This document shows, piece by piece, positions 11,351 to 23,205 of a DNA stretch of 64,000 nucleotides. The notes under the pieces are model-generated. The model saw only the letters and a list, made by a program, of their open reading frames with translations, did no database searches and was not told where the DNA came from. The stretch lies in assembly GCA_000328365.1 (NCBI GenBank), contig KB306104.1, positions 483,689 through 547,688 of the forward strand. Reading direction: 5' to 3'. Each line of letters opens with the position of its first letter. Positions within the stretch are counted from its first letter, which is position 1. A program made the position numbers and the translations under genes. The DNA comes from Capitella teleta. Its lineage: Eukaryota; Annelida; Polychaeta; Capitellidae.

Positions 11351-14093
11351 ATGGACCCACTGGGGGCGTTTGCTCCGCTGGTCGCGGCTGCTAACCTTCC
11401 TCGTTGGAAGGACACCCAGTTCCCTTACTATGACATCATGGTTGATGATCCATCTGAGAAGCGAATTTCTCCGTTCAAATGGAGCGATGAAATCAACCAG
11501 AAAGTTGTTCTCTGGTATGAATCCCCTTGTATTCTCCTGTTCACTCACCTTTCCCCTTAGGTCTGGTGACATCACTGAACTCGACACTGAAGCCATTGTG
11601 AATTCAACCAATGAAACCATCAATGATAAGCACCCTCAGAGTGTGAAGCTGATGAAGGCAGGAGGTTCTGATTTGGCAAAAGATGTCGAAGCAAACGTCA
11701 AAGGTCAGCTTTGTTTGTTTGTCTTTTTTTTATGATTGACTGATTTGCTACCCTCAAGCATGCCGTACCGGTGAAGCCAAGTTGACAAGGGGTTACAAAT
11801 TGCCAGCGCGCTATGTGATCCACACTGTTGGCCCACGATACAACATCAAATACCGAACTGCTGCTGAGAGCACATTGTACAACAGCTATCGCAGCCTGCT
11901 CGCTCTTGTTCGGTAAGATTTAAACTTTGTCATTGTGAATTCAACGTTGATGCCATGTGTCCTCAGAGAGAACAATATCCGATCACTGGGTGTGAGTTGC
12001 GTGCACACAGCCAGAAGGGGATACCCGCTAGCAGAGGGAGCACACATCGCTATTCGTGTGTTTCACGACTCAAAGTCCGCATGTATTCATCTGTTTCTAT
12101 TTTGCAGGAACTTTGAGGAGATTTTTGGAAAAGTTTGGCTCAGATATTGATTTGATTGTGTTTGTTGTAACAGGAAAAGATTTGGTGAGATAGAAGGGAG
12201 ATTTTTTATTGAAAGATTTGCATTTCTTTTATTCTGCTTCCCAGGAGGTGTACAACTCCCTCCTCCCTCTCTACTTCCCTCGCAGTCAGAGTGAAGAAGA
12301 TTTTGCTGCGTACCATCTCCCTGAAGACATCGGAAATGAAGACGGAGAACCAGTTATTGCCGAGCGACGGATTCGCATTTCTGGCGATCCTGTTCTTGAG
12401 TCACCGAGTAAGTTGCCTTGAATTGGCGCAGTGCAAAATTTTGATCTGTTCTCCAGGGCAGCCATCAGCAGCAGCCGGAGGTGGCTTTGAAGAGAGCGTC
12501 ACAATCAGTGAAGCATTCCAAACGAGTGTTGCCATCGGCAGTCACAGCTTCTCAAAGATGGAGTTGGATTTTGATAAAGAGCGTAAAACACGCTTGAAGC
12601 ATTTTTCCAGTCAGGAAAAATCTCTCAACAGGTGAATTAGCATCAATCATATTAACAAGTTTGAGGTTTACCTTCTTCTTTTCAAGAATTTAATTGCTTT
12701 GAGTTTGGGTTTTGGATAAACTCTGTGTACAATATAAACTTATATCAGAATATCCAAGAGATGGTAAATTTATACTTTAGAGAGTTTATTCAATAATACA
12801 GGGTGGAATATACTATAATGGAAATAACTACAATCAAATATTAATAAGAAAACAGAGGAAGTTTACACACCCAAAAAATCTTAAAATGGAATTAACGAAT
12901 TGCACATAAACCTACTTCTTAACACAGAAGTCTCACGCCTGGATGTTTGCAAACATGCCCAAACCCACGGAACTCTGCTTCCTTCATTAAAACTCAACTT
13001 TATTTCTGTGTTCTCTACTTTTAAAAGGGTTACCACACATGCTAGATTAAAAGTTGATTGTAAATAGCTTGTATGTACTCATTTTCAATAACAATACACT
13101 GAATGGTAAAATTGAACATACATTCATGATAATTTTACCCTGTAACAAATATACATATGTGGATAAAAATAATGCTGTAGTATATCGTGGCAGTTATCAT
13201 CGCCTCTAATCCTCCACCGAGGGTGATGACCTTCTCAATGTTGTTCAAAGGTTGATCATCATTATCATTCCAGCCGAAATGAACGTTACGCGCAATGGTT
13301 GGACTGTGCCAAACTCACTGACCACTCCAGCATGCAGGCGTTGCGCTGTCTCTATCAATCTGGGTTTGACAAACACGGTCGCGCAGTGGTTGTGTTCTTG
13401 GCAAAGAACTATCCGGCTTCATCAGTTAACTTGGATAAAGTACGACAACCTTCCAAAATGTTCTTTTCTCTTCAAAACTCTCTTGCCGACAGGCCATTCT
13501 CTTCTTCATTGAGGTCCTTGACTGCATCGTGGACCATCCCTACGTGTTTGTTTATTTCAATTCCATGTCCACCAGAGACAACCATCACTCCATGAACCTG
13601 GTGAAAGATGTCTACTCCCTTGTTGATTCCAGGTAAGTTTGAAGTGAAAATTAGTTCTCTCCTTACTGAATCTTTCAGATATGTTGACAATCTTGCTGGT
13701 CTCTACATTATGCATCCAACTCTTTGGTCGAAGGTACACTAGTATTATTTCTTTTTAATTGTGCAAAATTATTTTGCAGATGCTGACCTGGTGGATTACA
13801 ACATTCAGTCTCTCGTTGCTCAAACCAAAAGTGTACAACATTCCTGGATTGGAATACTTATACAGTCGCATTGCTCCCGATCAACTTGACCTACCTCCCT
13901 ATGTCCTTGAACATGACATTAAGGTTGGCATATCCGGTATCTCTCTTTTAAATGTTCTTTATAGAACAATAGGAACCCTTGATATGTGATATGGACAACA
14001 TAGATTTATTAAAACAAAATGATTTCTTTCTCTCAGGTGAACGGAACCAGATATTATGACCCTGATCAAGACGCTGCCATTGGAGCATTGTGA
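11351..14093 (+). CDS. GDAP2: GDAP2 orthologue: macro domain plus CRAL-TRIO domain protein
   Basis: Twelve exons give 508 residues: 11351-11514, 11561-11703, 11759-11912, 11967-12055, 12108-12184, 12245-12407, 12457-12631, 13274-13439, 13493-13632, 13679-13733, 13780-13923 and 14037-14093. The start MDPLGA equals that of vertebrate GDAP2. The macro domain (about residues 45-210) shows AIVNSTNETI, RTGEAKLTRGY, IHTVGPRY and RRGYPLAEGAHIAIRT. Then come NSLLPLYFPRS and EDIGNEDGEPV, which are family hallmarks, and a C-terminal CRAL-TRIO domain (about 335-490) with RYAQWLDCAKL and LYIMHPTLWSK. Macro domains of this subclass bind ADP-ribose-like ligands; the cellular role of GDAP2 is not settled. 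Ten of the eleven introns are 46-113 bp, and intron 7 is 642 bp. The gene ends 525 bp from the convergent CARF-type gene. Confidence 0.95.
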
Positions 14094-14618
14094 CATCCCA
14101 TTTCAATCAAAATTCTTTCCATTCAATTATTTCTTTACTTTCAATTACATGTATTCAATTTCATATTGAATGAATCAAAAGAATTGTTCAATAATCTGTG
14201 ATACTATTAATAGCAGCTGATTATTCAAATTAATCTTTCCCCACGACTTTAGTTTGAGTTTATAGCACATTATATATAGCATGTGTTCTGAGTTTACTGC
14301 CATGGTCTCATATCATACAAGAGAGTATGCTGATCTCAAAAGTCAAAAGATATTATACAAATTAACTTAATGTGCACGCCTTTTTTTCACGTTTTCACAA
14401 GAATTCATGGCAATAAAAAAATTATGATGTATTATTCTGGATTTTGTTAATTCCCTGACTGCAAATTTAATAACTTGAGAAAGATTTGGTAGAAAATATT
14501 TTATTAGCAAAAGGCACTGATTCAATAATAATAATATAAATGCACACATAACATCATTCCACACACTTGAAACAAGAGAAAAACAAGAGCAGAGAGAATC
14601 CTGATGAGCAGCAACGCC
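14094..14618. other. Convergent 3' intergenic region GDAP2 / CARF
   Basis: AT-rich sequence shared by the two 3' ends. AATAAA at 14413-14418 could serve GDAP2. On the minus strand CARF has A/T-rich sequence near 14521-14540. The close tail-to-tail spacing makes overlapping 3' UTRs likely. Confidence 0.5.
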
Positions 14619-17144
14619 TCAGGTCTCCAAGTGCACTTCTGACTGAGCGAGGTTGAGCGTGGCGGCGTCCTCTGATTTGACCCCTTCCATCTGCACGATA
14701 TCGTTGAGATGACTGTCATCCACGACGACCGTGTAACTCAGATCCTCCTCATTCACTTGGTCTTCTGCTTCTAAGAACACAGAGTCTGTTTGCAAAGATT
14801 CTGATTGCAGATTGAGGAGTTGAGAAGAGTGGAAGGATTCTTCGTCATCTTTGCTGCTGCGATCAAACTACAAAGAAATATTACTATTCTTTCTGTATTG
14901 AGTGATAGCGGGAGGGTTACCCGAATGAGATTAGCTGTGGAGAACATTTTTGGATGCAAGCGAGCAAGCAGTTTTGCTGTTTCTTCGTTCAGAGATGTGC
15001 TGATAAGAGTGGTTCCATCGCTCATGTGTGTCTCTACCCTCGAGATCACATGCTCTCCATCTGAAGGCAAAAAATATGAATGATCAGTTTAGGAGTTGAT
15101 CAGATATCTTACGCTGATCAGGGTTTTGAGTCAGAGTGACGGTGACTGTCTCTGGACTCCTATCCGATGCTGCTCCTAAGTGAGGCATGTCACCCTGTGA
15201 GTCATCACGAAGGGCTTTTCGCAGATCATCAGTTGCAACAATATCAACGTTCACCTAAAAAACACACTAATGTTATAAAAAAAAAGCGATGTTTTAGCAT
15301 TACACGTACCGTAGAAGCAGTAAGAGGTAGTCGACCCGATTCAATATCTTTGATTGCGTGATGAATGTGATTCTGGAGATCATTCACAGTCGGGTAATAA
15401 CTCAAGTCATGTTTTGGAGGTAGATCGTCCTGTCCGTCAAACAGCTCCTTCTCCACAAACCGCCTGCAAAGGAGATTAAATTATTCCCCAACCATTACAA
15501 AAGTGCACCCACTGACCTCAGCGCCTTGCGTATGACGTACAGCCGCGTCTCACCGGCAGACACGATGTCTCTGACTCTCTGAGACACGCGCGTATCCAAA
15601 CGCATTGGAGCGTCACACTGCGTAGGAATACTGGCAGGGAGGTCAACGTGGAACTCATGAGCGCTCTCCACAGGAAGCTCCACGTAGTAGCGCTCGATCC
15701 CTGATGCAGACAAACCCGTTTCCTTCAGCATTTGAAATGCTTTTGCCATGGCCGCGTGCAGTGATTTCTTATCAAGAGTTGGATCGACCTGGTATTGCGG
15801 GAATTTAATGATTTTCTTCACATATATTCTGTCGATAGAACACTCATGATAAAAGCACATGCCTGTGATGCTGACACTCACCGTGCAGGACAGGTCTGCC
15901 TGAAGTCTCCCTTCGAAGATCCCTCGAGTCGTTTGGCCAGTGCAGTGCCCCCCTTCCTGCGTGGTCCATACTGACACTCCATGACCATCGCTCTACTTCC
16001 CGAGTTCACAAAGGGAACACCATCAAACGGCACGTACTGAGATTTCCACATCAGTCGAGATGAAGGCTTAGAAGGACACGGAGACTGACGTGTACCCCAG
16101 AAACTCTGCGTCTGCTGTTTATGTAAAGTCAGCAGAAAGTCTAACTCGACCTCTGTTTCGACCCATCCACGATACGCTTTGCCAATTTTCTGAAAGAGGA
16201 AAGAGTGAGGGATATTTTTTAAGCAGCAACATGTACCGTACCTGGCAGTCTTGGAGTTTCTGCGCCCATGCGGGGATGTCGTCAGGGAGGTGACCTAAGC
16301 GTTGAGGGGCTATTGTGATGAAGCGAGTAGCATTGGACTGACCAGTGACTCCAGCAGTTGAGTTGGTCAAGATGCCCATTTCACCAACACCAAGCATGCT
16401 TGCGTCTAAAGAAAAAAATTATGAATATCCGAATATAAGTCACAAGGATGAAAATATGATTAAATATCCAACCTGTCTTGTTTGAATTGATAATTTCAAT
16501 CTCTCCATTGGAATTCAGTGCATAAATGGGTTCCACTTTGGGCTGCTGAGTCTGCACCAGTTGGTACACTTTGTATCCATTGGACACCAGCTGCGCACAG
16601 GGAGACTCCGAATCCTGGAACTGCACGATCTGCATCATCTGTCCATTGACATTTGCAAACTGAGCTCCAGAGGAAACTAAAAAATTGGTTGAGCATCAAT
16701 TGTTGAAAATCTTAAAATAAACGAAGACTTACTAGGAAGCATATTGCACTGATTCTCCTCAGTTAACGTACCATCGAGTTTGGCGTCATTCACCAGGCTT
16801 GGTTCCACCATGTCCTGCGCAGAGTTAATCAGCATACTTCCATCACTGTCCACCAGCAGATCGGAGGGAGTGGTGTGCACGAGCACTGTCTGCTCCTCTG
16901 GTCCTCCTGCCACATGACCCTCCTCCTCTTCTGCGTCCTCTCCAATGCGACTGTACGGCATGAGTCCTGAGCCAACCTCAGCCACGTCGCTGGATATGGA
17001 TGAAAGATGGCCGAGATTAATGACCGACTCGGACGGCACCAGCGATTCCTCAATCTTGAGCTTTTTCAGCACCGGTTCATCACCTTCATCACCCGCATCC
17101 CCAATGAGGTGCTGGGAATGAGGCCCCAACTCACTCTCAGCCAT
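14619..17144 (-). CDS. CARF: CARF/ALS2CR8-type calcium-responsive transcription factor
   Basis: Nine minus-strand exons, in coding order 16733-17144, 16473-16676, 16242-16405, 15882-16189, 15517-15828, 15310-15463, 15113-15254, 14921-15060 and 14619-14867, give 694 residues. The N-terminal third is acidic with a LKKLKIEE patch. The conserved core (about 253-520) includes [70 protein letters not shown] and [15 protein letters not shown], closely following vertebrate CARF. Vertebrate CARF is a nuclear DNA-binding activator of calcium-responsive elements. The C-terminal tail has a sumoylation-type VKSE (675-678). All eight introns are 52-67 bp. The ATG is 3 nt after a 3' splice site (TTTTTGCAG, minus strand), so a 5' UTR exon or spliced leader is implied. 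Confidence 0.93.
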
Positions 17145-17149
17145 CGCCT

Positions 17150-18995
17150 GCAAAAACATGAAGGATCTCAAACTACTAATCAGATCTATTTGAGTTCCGA
17201 TTTGTTCTTATATAATTTTTTTTTAATCACTGTACTATGTATATACATATACTGACCCACTGGGATTTCCTAAACCAACATATCAACTTCAACATGATGA
17301 ATTGGTGATTATGTTGATGATGTTCTGACGTTTGATGATGCCTCTGATTGCATTGAACTAGTAACGGATGATACAGGATGCATCCAAAAAGACAAATACG
17401 CCTTTTGACTGACATATTTTTAGAAAATAAGCTTGCTGTGGGCTAATTCCTAGATGCATCAAATTTGAGGTTTAAAATGATAAAATCACGCTTTCTTCTT
17501 GCATTTGATTGCAGACTGTGGCGACGTGACAAAAGTAGTTCGCCTATTGCTAACAATGGAGCCGTCTAGTGAGCAGATCTTCCAGCAGTTCTGATAAAAG
17601 AAATCTCACACTCATCTCGTTTCAAGCTATTCTACCTGAGCAGGAAATTTGTGTTTTAACTTGTCATGAAAATCATTTACAATTCACCAAATTTTTCAAA
17701 AATTCATTCCAAAAAAGCCCATAGAATCAATTGATCTAAAAATGTTCCAAAATGAACAGAGGTCCTCTTTAAGATATGCAAGCCTCTATAATTATAGTCT
17801 ATATTGATAATCATCATCCCCACACATTATCATGATTATGGCTACAGAATGTAGCTAAATCATCATCATAATCATGTCATACATGATCATCAGACATCAG
17901 TCATCAATGACAGTGTTTAATGTACATCGTGATGATCGTCATCATGATCATGACATGTCATAACTCATATGATGATATGATCATCATCATCATGATCATG
18001 CAGGTGAATATTGAATAGTGTAAGAATAATAGATGATCGAGAGAAGAAAATAGAAAATGTCTGTCCATGAGAAATTTAGCGCGTAATAAGAGGAAAAATC
18101 ATGCTTCAATATCGCACTTTTAGATCATTGAGATCATCATACTCCGAAACAAGCCCCTCCGGGGTCAGGGAGCTTTTACAGGCCAGGACCACGCGGGTTT
18201 GTTTTGGAGTTTGTGGGAGAAATCGAAAACGAGTCACTTGCCTCGACTTCAGTGCGGCAACCTCGTCTTGACAACAAAATGGCCAAGATGACACAGAGTA
18301 AGGATAGAGCAAGTCACGAGTAGTTAACCATATTGTGTCCAAATGTCATGACCATAGACTTTGTCTCAATATCGATCCCCGAAATTCCAAGCAATTTATC
18401 AATTGATATGGGTTTTTTTTAAATTAATATTTCATATCTTGACTTTATAGAATAGTATAAAGCTTTGTATATTAGATAAACCGAAAAAACTTAAATTTGT
18501 CGGTACTCTACATGTACGCCAGAGTTTTTTTTTCCCCACTAGGAGGCAGCACTCGATCATAACGTCAAATATCGCAGCGCAACCAGGTGGCCCATGGTAG
18601 CGATCCACTTAGTCTGAGAATTCTACATCTGAGACTGATGGTCTTTCCTAAGCTAGATCGGCTGACTAATGCTTGACACTAATATATTTCCCCGCTTATA
18701 AATTTCATATTACATTTCTTGGATCAGCTGGAGGGACCATGCAATAAACATCACCGTTAGAGAGCATATAGATCATGGACATGAAATCCACAATCCTTCA
18801 AAGGTTAGCTAACACACGTGTGGAAATTATCCAATTTAATAAAATATAAATTTAATTAGAATTAACGGTTTCATTTTCTTTCAAATTGATACACTTATTA
18901 TTTCGATGGCTCAAGACCAACACTACCCCCTATCAGAATTCCACGAATATAATTACATGTATACAAAATAATGACACAAAAGTGATGTTGCTTTT
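17150..18995. other. Intergenic region upstream of CARF and downstream of the AP-2-like gene
   Basis: No gene is recognised. The stretch holds CAT/ATG/GATCAT-rich low-complexity sequence around 17,800-18,005, and a segment at 17,811-17,857 that recurs at 25,236-25,276. A 78-codon minus-strand frame at 18,106-18,342 has no family likeness. Confidence 0.45.
17865..18003. repeat. CATGAT-rich self-complementary low-complexity tract
   Basis: The tract is dense in ATCATGATCATG, TGATGATCGTCATCATGATC and similar words that are palindromic at several scales, so the single strand could fold on itself. Confidence 0.6.
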
Positions 18996-20311
18996 TTATT
19001 CTATCAACTCCTGTAACAAATCAATAACACCAGTGACAGCCACACCAGCAAAGCCATGAGTGAGGAGGTCGGCTTTTTCTAAATCAATGCTGCTCTTTAG
19101 CTGCCCCATAACAGACCTGAAAAGAAACAATGTACATGTATCAGAATTACTCCGTGTGAGGATTTGTAATCCATATTCCATGAACGGTTGTCATGTTCTT
19201 TTAAGATAATGCCTGGCTTTTGAGCAGCCGTCATTTATAGAATTTTTAGTCGACCTTGTTATGTGGTCAGATGAAACCCAATGGACTTGTGTTGTGATTT
19301 TTTTTTTTTTTTTTTTTTTTGTGAGCTTATTATTTTAAGGTCGGAATACTGCAGCAACTAAGGCTTATGTGGTTCAAGGAGGTAAGCAGGAGTTAAGAGC
19401 ACACTAATCACTCAGCCATCACCTCTCCTTAAAGCTCAAAACAGTCCTTGAATATTAGGATTATTAAAAATGGAGAATGCAGAGATTGCAGACTTCAATG
19501 ATCAGTGGCAGAGTGTTGGACTTTCAATCCAAAGGTAAGGGGTTCGATTCCCCTGCGTGACTACATACCAACGTGTAGTCTCTTAAGCCGTGACTAAAAT
19601 TGGGGACCAAATAACCAAAGAGATGAATATTCGTGATTTATGGGCAGCGCTTTGAGCATTTTGGTGGATATTGTACTATACAAAATGAATTACATCGTCA
19701 TTTTATTTATTTATCTAATTATTTAATTAAAATTGTGAAATAATGTGCTGACCGGAACGCTTCCTTTTGGCAGGCATCTGCATCGACCTTGCACGGTGGA
19801 ACGGTGGAACACAGAATCCTGAGGAAATCATTGGCTAGTTGAGTGGCGTCATCTGAAACATTACAATAATTTGAAATAGGAATTTTAGAACAGGTTTTTT
19901 TTCACAGGCAACAACTTTTTGCGGTCTGGGGTGCACGAAAATGACATACCTTGGGAAGAAAAAATAAACAAAAAACAGGCAGCATGAGACGACTGGCACT
20001 TAGCAAGAAGCGACGCTTGTGCAGGGTAAAAGTGACTTGCTCTGAAGTTTGAACATGCTTCCCTTTACAATGCATGCACAGTACGCAGTATTAAGCACGG
20101 ACACAGTATTAAAAAATCATAAGCGAGCATTAAAAAGCTCGCCTAAAATTTTTAGGCAAGTACTTTTTTTTTGTGAGTCAAATCTGGTGCCTGCCCCCAA
20201 GAAAATTTCAACTTTCGAAATTTGAAGGCATTTAACCCTTACCTTTACCTTTATCGTTTTTGTTTTTCTTTATCCGTTCATTTTTCCTGTACATGTTTTT
20301 GTACGAAATAA

Positions 20312-20356
<45 letters not shown>

Positions 20357-21473
20357 TCAGGCAGTTTGAAGACTGACTTTTAAAAGTTTTATAAAAAGTA
20401 TTTTTTCTAATAATAATCCTTTTTTTTTTTAATATAATAAATAATTTATTCTCCGAGTTTCTTGAGTTTCAATTGTATTTGCATCTCCATTCGCAACTCC
20501 TGCAAACGAGCGACCAACTAAATTTCAGTTCAGAGCTTGAGTTTACCTTAGCTTGGAGGTTGAGTTTTGAAGTTACCCAAACACCAGAGTTAACCCTACT
20601 GTTGTCCTTCTTTTGAATATTCCCGCTATAACTATACTAAAAGGATCCATCAAAGGCTTGGCGCCATCTGCAAAGCTTTGCATTTCCCTCTGTAATTGCT
20701 TTCAATTATTTTGACTGTCTCCGCTCGCCTCATTCATTGTGGACACGTGGCCATCGGGCATTACCACTAATAGAGTGATGCTACATTGACGCTTCACTTA
20801 TTGGATAAAAATGCGTTATGGCAGCAGTTGCAAACAACATAACATGGTGTAGTTAGTAAACCCCAACAACAATTGTTTTCTTTGCATATGCGCGACCAAC
20901 ACGCATGTGGGCGCGCATAAAATAACTAGCCTTGGCGAGTTTTAGGCGTGGGCGAGTTAATACGCACCTCAAATGAAAGAGACTGTGCAGTATACGAGCA
21001 TGAAATGCTTCAAATAATTAGAATCAATACCTTCTGCAAGGAACGTGAAATGTGATTTATCTGTCATTTTCTGAGCAGAGCAATACTGCAATGCAGGGCC
21101 CAGCGAAGTGTTGTGCCCCTTGCGGAGGTAACGCCGCATTGCCTCAGCAGAGAAATTCTCTGGAGGGCCTCCACGTCTCCGGAGCTCTGCAGGTGTAATG
21201 TCCAACTTTGTAGTTGTGCGTCCACACAAATTGGGGTGTAGACGTGAGTGTACTTGAACTGTAAGAAAAACAATGGAATTGAAATGACGTTGAGTGCAGC
21301 ACAGACTACTCACTCTCGACTTCCTCGTTCTCTGTTTCCTCTTCTTTCACCATTGCAGTTGGCTTTTTTTTCCTCTGCACCACCTCCTTTTTAATCTTCA
21401 CTACCTCCACCTTCCTCTTTGCAATCTTTACACGAGCAGACGCTCTCTGGGATTTGGGATTTTCTTTGGGCAT
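18996..21473 (-). CDS. Divergent AP-2-like transcription factor (short)
   Basis: Four minus-strand exons, 21314-21473, 21031-21258, 19753-19852 and 18996-19116, with consistent phases give 202 residues. Residues 1-53 are Lys/Arg-rich. Residues 66-101 (TTTKLDITPAELRRRGGPPE, then an A...LRK block) follow the AP-2 basic-region block (KxxVTxAExxRRxxPPExxxA...LRR). Residues ~115-145 contain KSHFTFLAEDDATQLANDF, like AP-2 VTLLxxLVEGEAxxLARDF. The end, LLTHGFAGVAVTGVIDLLQ (180-198), matches the AP-2 helix LISHGFGxPAVxAAVxxLQ. Classical AP-2 factors are ~400 residues with an N-terminal activation region, which is absent here unless there are upstream exons. A strong 3' splice site lies 5 nt before the ATG. 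Introns are 55, 1178 and 636 bp, the latter two carrying repeats. The call is inferred from motif order, not a search. Confidence 0.7.
19493..19715 (+). mobile_element. tRNA-derived SINE with L2/CR1-type LINE tail
   Basis: The head carries a pol III A box (AGTGGCAGAGTGTTGGA, 19504-19520) and B box (GGTTCGATTCC, 19543-19553). A five-pair anticodon stem, TTGGA...TCCAA, encloses the loop CTTTCAA (anticodon position UUC, Glu-like), but the acceptor stem does not pair, so this is not a tRNA gene. The 3' part (19648-19694), with GCAGCGCTTTGAGCATTTT and ACTATACAAAATGAAT, resembles the 3' end of the LINE at 8285-8335. It sits in the last intron of the AP-2-like gene. Confidence 0.8.
20308..20357. repeat. 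(ATT)n microsatellite
   Basis: About fifteen ATT/TTA units follow GTACGAAATAAATT, inside the large intron of the AP-2-like gene. The preceding sequence resembles a LINE or SINE 3' end, so this is probably the tail of a decayed insertion. Confidence 0.85.
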
Positions 21474-21612
21474 AATAGCTGAAAATAAAAAAAAAGAAGT
21501 GAAAGATAATAGGCATATCAGTCAATAATTTTACAAAACTGTTGCACAGCAATGACCTAAGGGTAATGTAAAGTCTCATTACAAAATTACATAAAATCAT
21601 TATCATAAAGTA

Positions 21613-22631
21613 TAGGGCTGTGCGAATATCCATATCCGTGATCCGTCGGATATTGGGTATGTTCAGTACCATCCGTTATGTGTATTTCAGCACGGATAAT
21701 TAACACGGATAGTGTAAAATTGAAGTGTCCGTATCAAGCGCACAGTGAGCGTAGCGCACAGCCATTCCGCACACAAACTCTGCTCACTGAAGCTGAGCGA
21801 TGTCAATTACGAGATTAAACGATGTCAACAATGCGCTAATTCTTATTTGTTTTAAATAAACACAATTCTATGCCCTTCAATCTCTTCACTGCAGTCATCA
21901 TACAAAAGTTACGTAATCACACGTTGTTGACTATCTCCTTTAGGGCTTATTTTTCAACACGTGATAGCTTTGTAAATTGCAGTTTTCGTGTGAACCACAA
22001 ATAACACTAAATTTCATCACTTTCTCGATATTGAACCATGATGTTTGAAATTGATCAGACATGTACAGTTAATAGTACATGTACTTGGCGATCTAGCAAC
22101 TTGAATTATTTAAAACGTCCTATTGCACAATTGCCATGAACTGACTTGCCCATCATGAAGTTACTAAGTTTGTACATTTCCAAACCATGTTTGTTGAAAG
22201 TGTACAATGTAGCACAAAGTGCACGTTACTGTCCTTGCATCTTGGGCTTAAAATCTGCGACTCATGAAGTTGGGGAAAAATACTCAAAAGTAGCCTTCGC
22301 TGATAAGGAATTCACCTCTGTGAAATCGACAGACAAGCAAGCTGTCTGTATGTGCGATGCCTCTTATTCTGAACCCTCTGATAAAAGAAATGTACAAGAA
22401 GCAAGAAAGATGACAGCAGTAGGTCAAGGTCGCTTGTCTTTGATTGCTGCAGGCAGAGCGTGGCTATGTTCTGTGGCAGCTAAAGCGCTCACAGCGTGTG
22501 CCAGGCGCTGGGGCATTACACTGCTGGTGCATGTTCCTGTGTTAGGGCCTAACTATCCGTGTCCGTATCCGTGGGATATTAGTAACACGGATATCCGTTA
22601 TCCGTGTAGAAGCACTATTCGCCCAGCTCTA
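21613..22631. mobile_element. Non-autonomous hAT element, copy 1
   Basis: The element starts TAGGGCTGTGCGAATATCC and ends with the imperfect inverted copy ...GCCCAGCTCTA. Flanking 8-mers ATAAAGTA (21605-21612) and ATAAGATA (22632-22639) look like a decayed 8-bp target duplication. Subterminal zones at both ends repeat ATCCGTG / CACGGAT words, as expected for transposase-binding sites. The interior has no hAT transposase (no BED finger or dimerisation motif), so the plus-strand open frame from 22146 is probably chance. It is a sister of copy 2 at 23823. Confidence 0.85.
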
Positions 22632-23205
22632 ATAAGATATGACAAATCGATAATAAATACCATAAAGAGCAAGTCTTATGCAAGGACTAAGGACACTGAG
22701 GAGTCAAGAAGAGTCAAAGGCAGAAGTGAGAAGGATCAGGAAAGAAATACTGGAATACATTATTTCCTGTATTCTAAATTAATACACTTATATTTATAAA
22801 GGTAACCCCTGGTAACAGGACGAGCCGACTAATTTATCACTCATTCCAAACCAATGATCGTCAAAACCCTCCCAGAGATCAAGTACAGGTAACTGTAAAT
22901 AAAAAATCCTACAAATTCATAAGTTAAGACAAGATTCAAACAATGATCGAAATGCCCTATATAATTATAGACACAACCAAAACAAAGCAACTTTTATAAT
23001 TGTGGGCAACTCTGGTTCGTAGTTTTTCTATTACACAGTCACACAATTATACAGCTAATGTATGTTTGTTTCAACTCTCCCATTTACCTCTTTACTTATT
23101 GAGTACTGAGTCTCAGTCTGAATAAAATTATTTGATTAACTGACTAATTCTCAAACACATTTCTCTCTACAACTAAATAATAATTCTCTCAAAGGACATA
23201 CTAGT

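Noticed and set aside
18106-18342. 78-codon minus-strand frame
   Set aside because: No motif, no splice support, and it sits next to low-complexity DNA.
19501-19562. tRNA-Glu gene
   Set aside because: The pol III boxes and anticodon stem are present, but the acceptor stem does not pair and a SINE body follows.
22146-22799. 217-codon frame in hAT copy 1
   Set aside because: It runs through the element's terminal repeat into flanking DNA, is not preserved in copy 2 and has no transposase motif.
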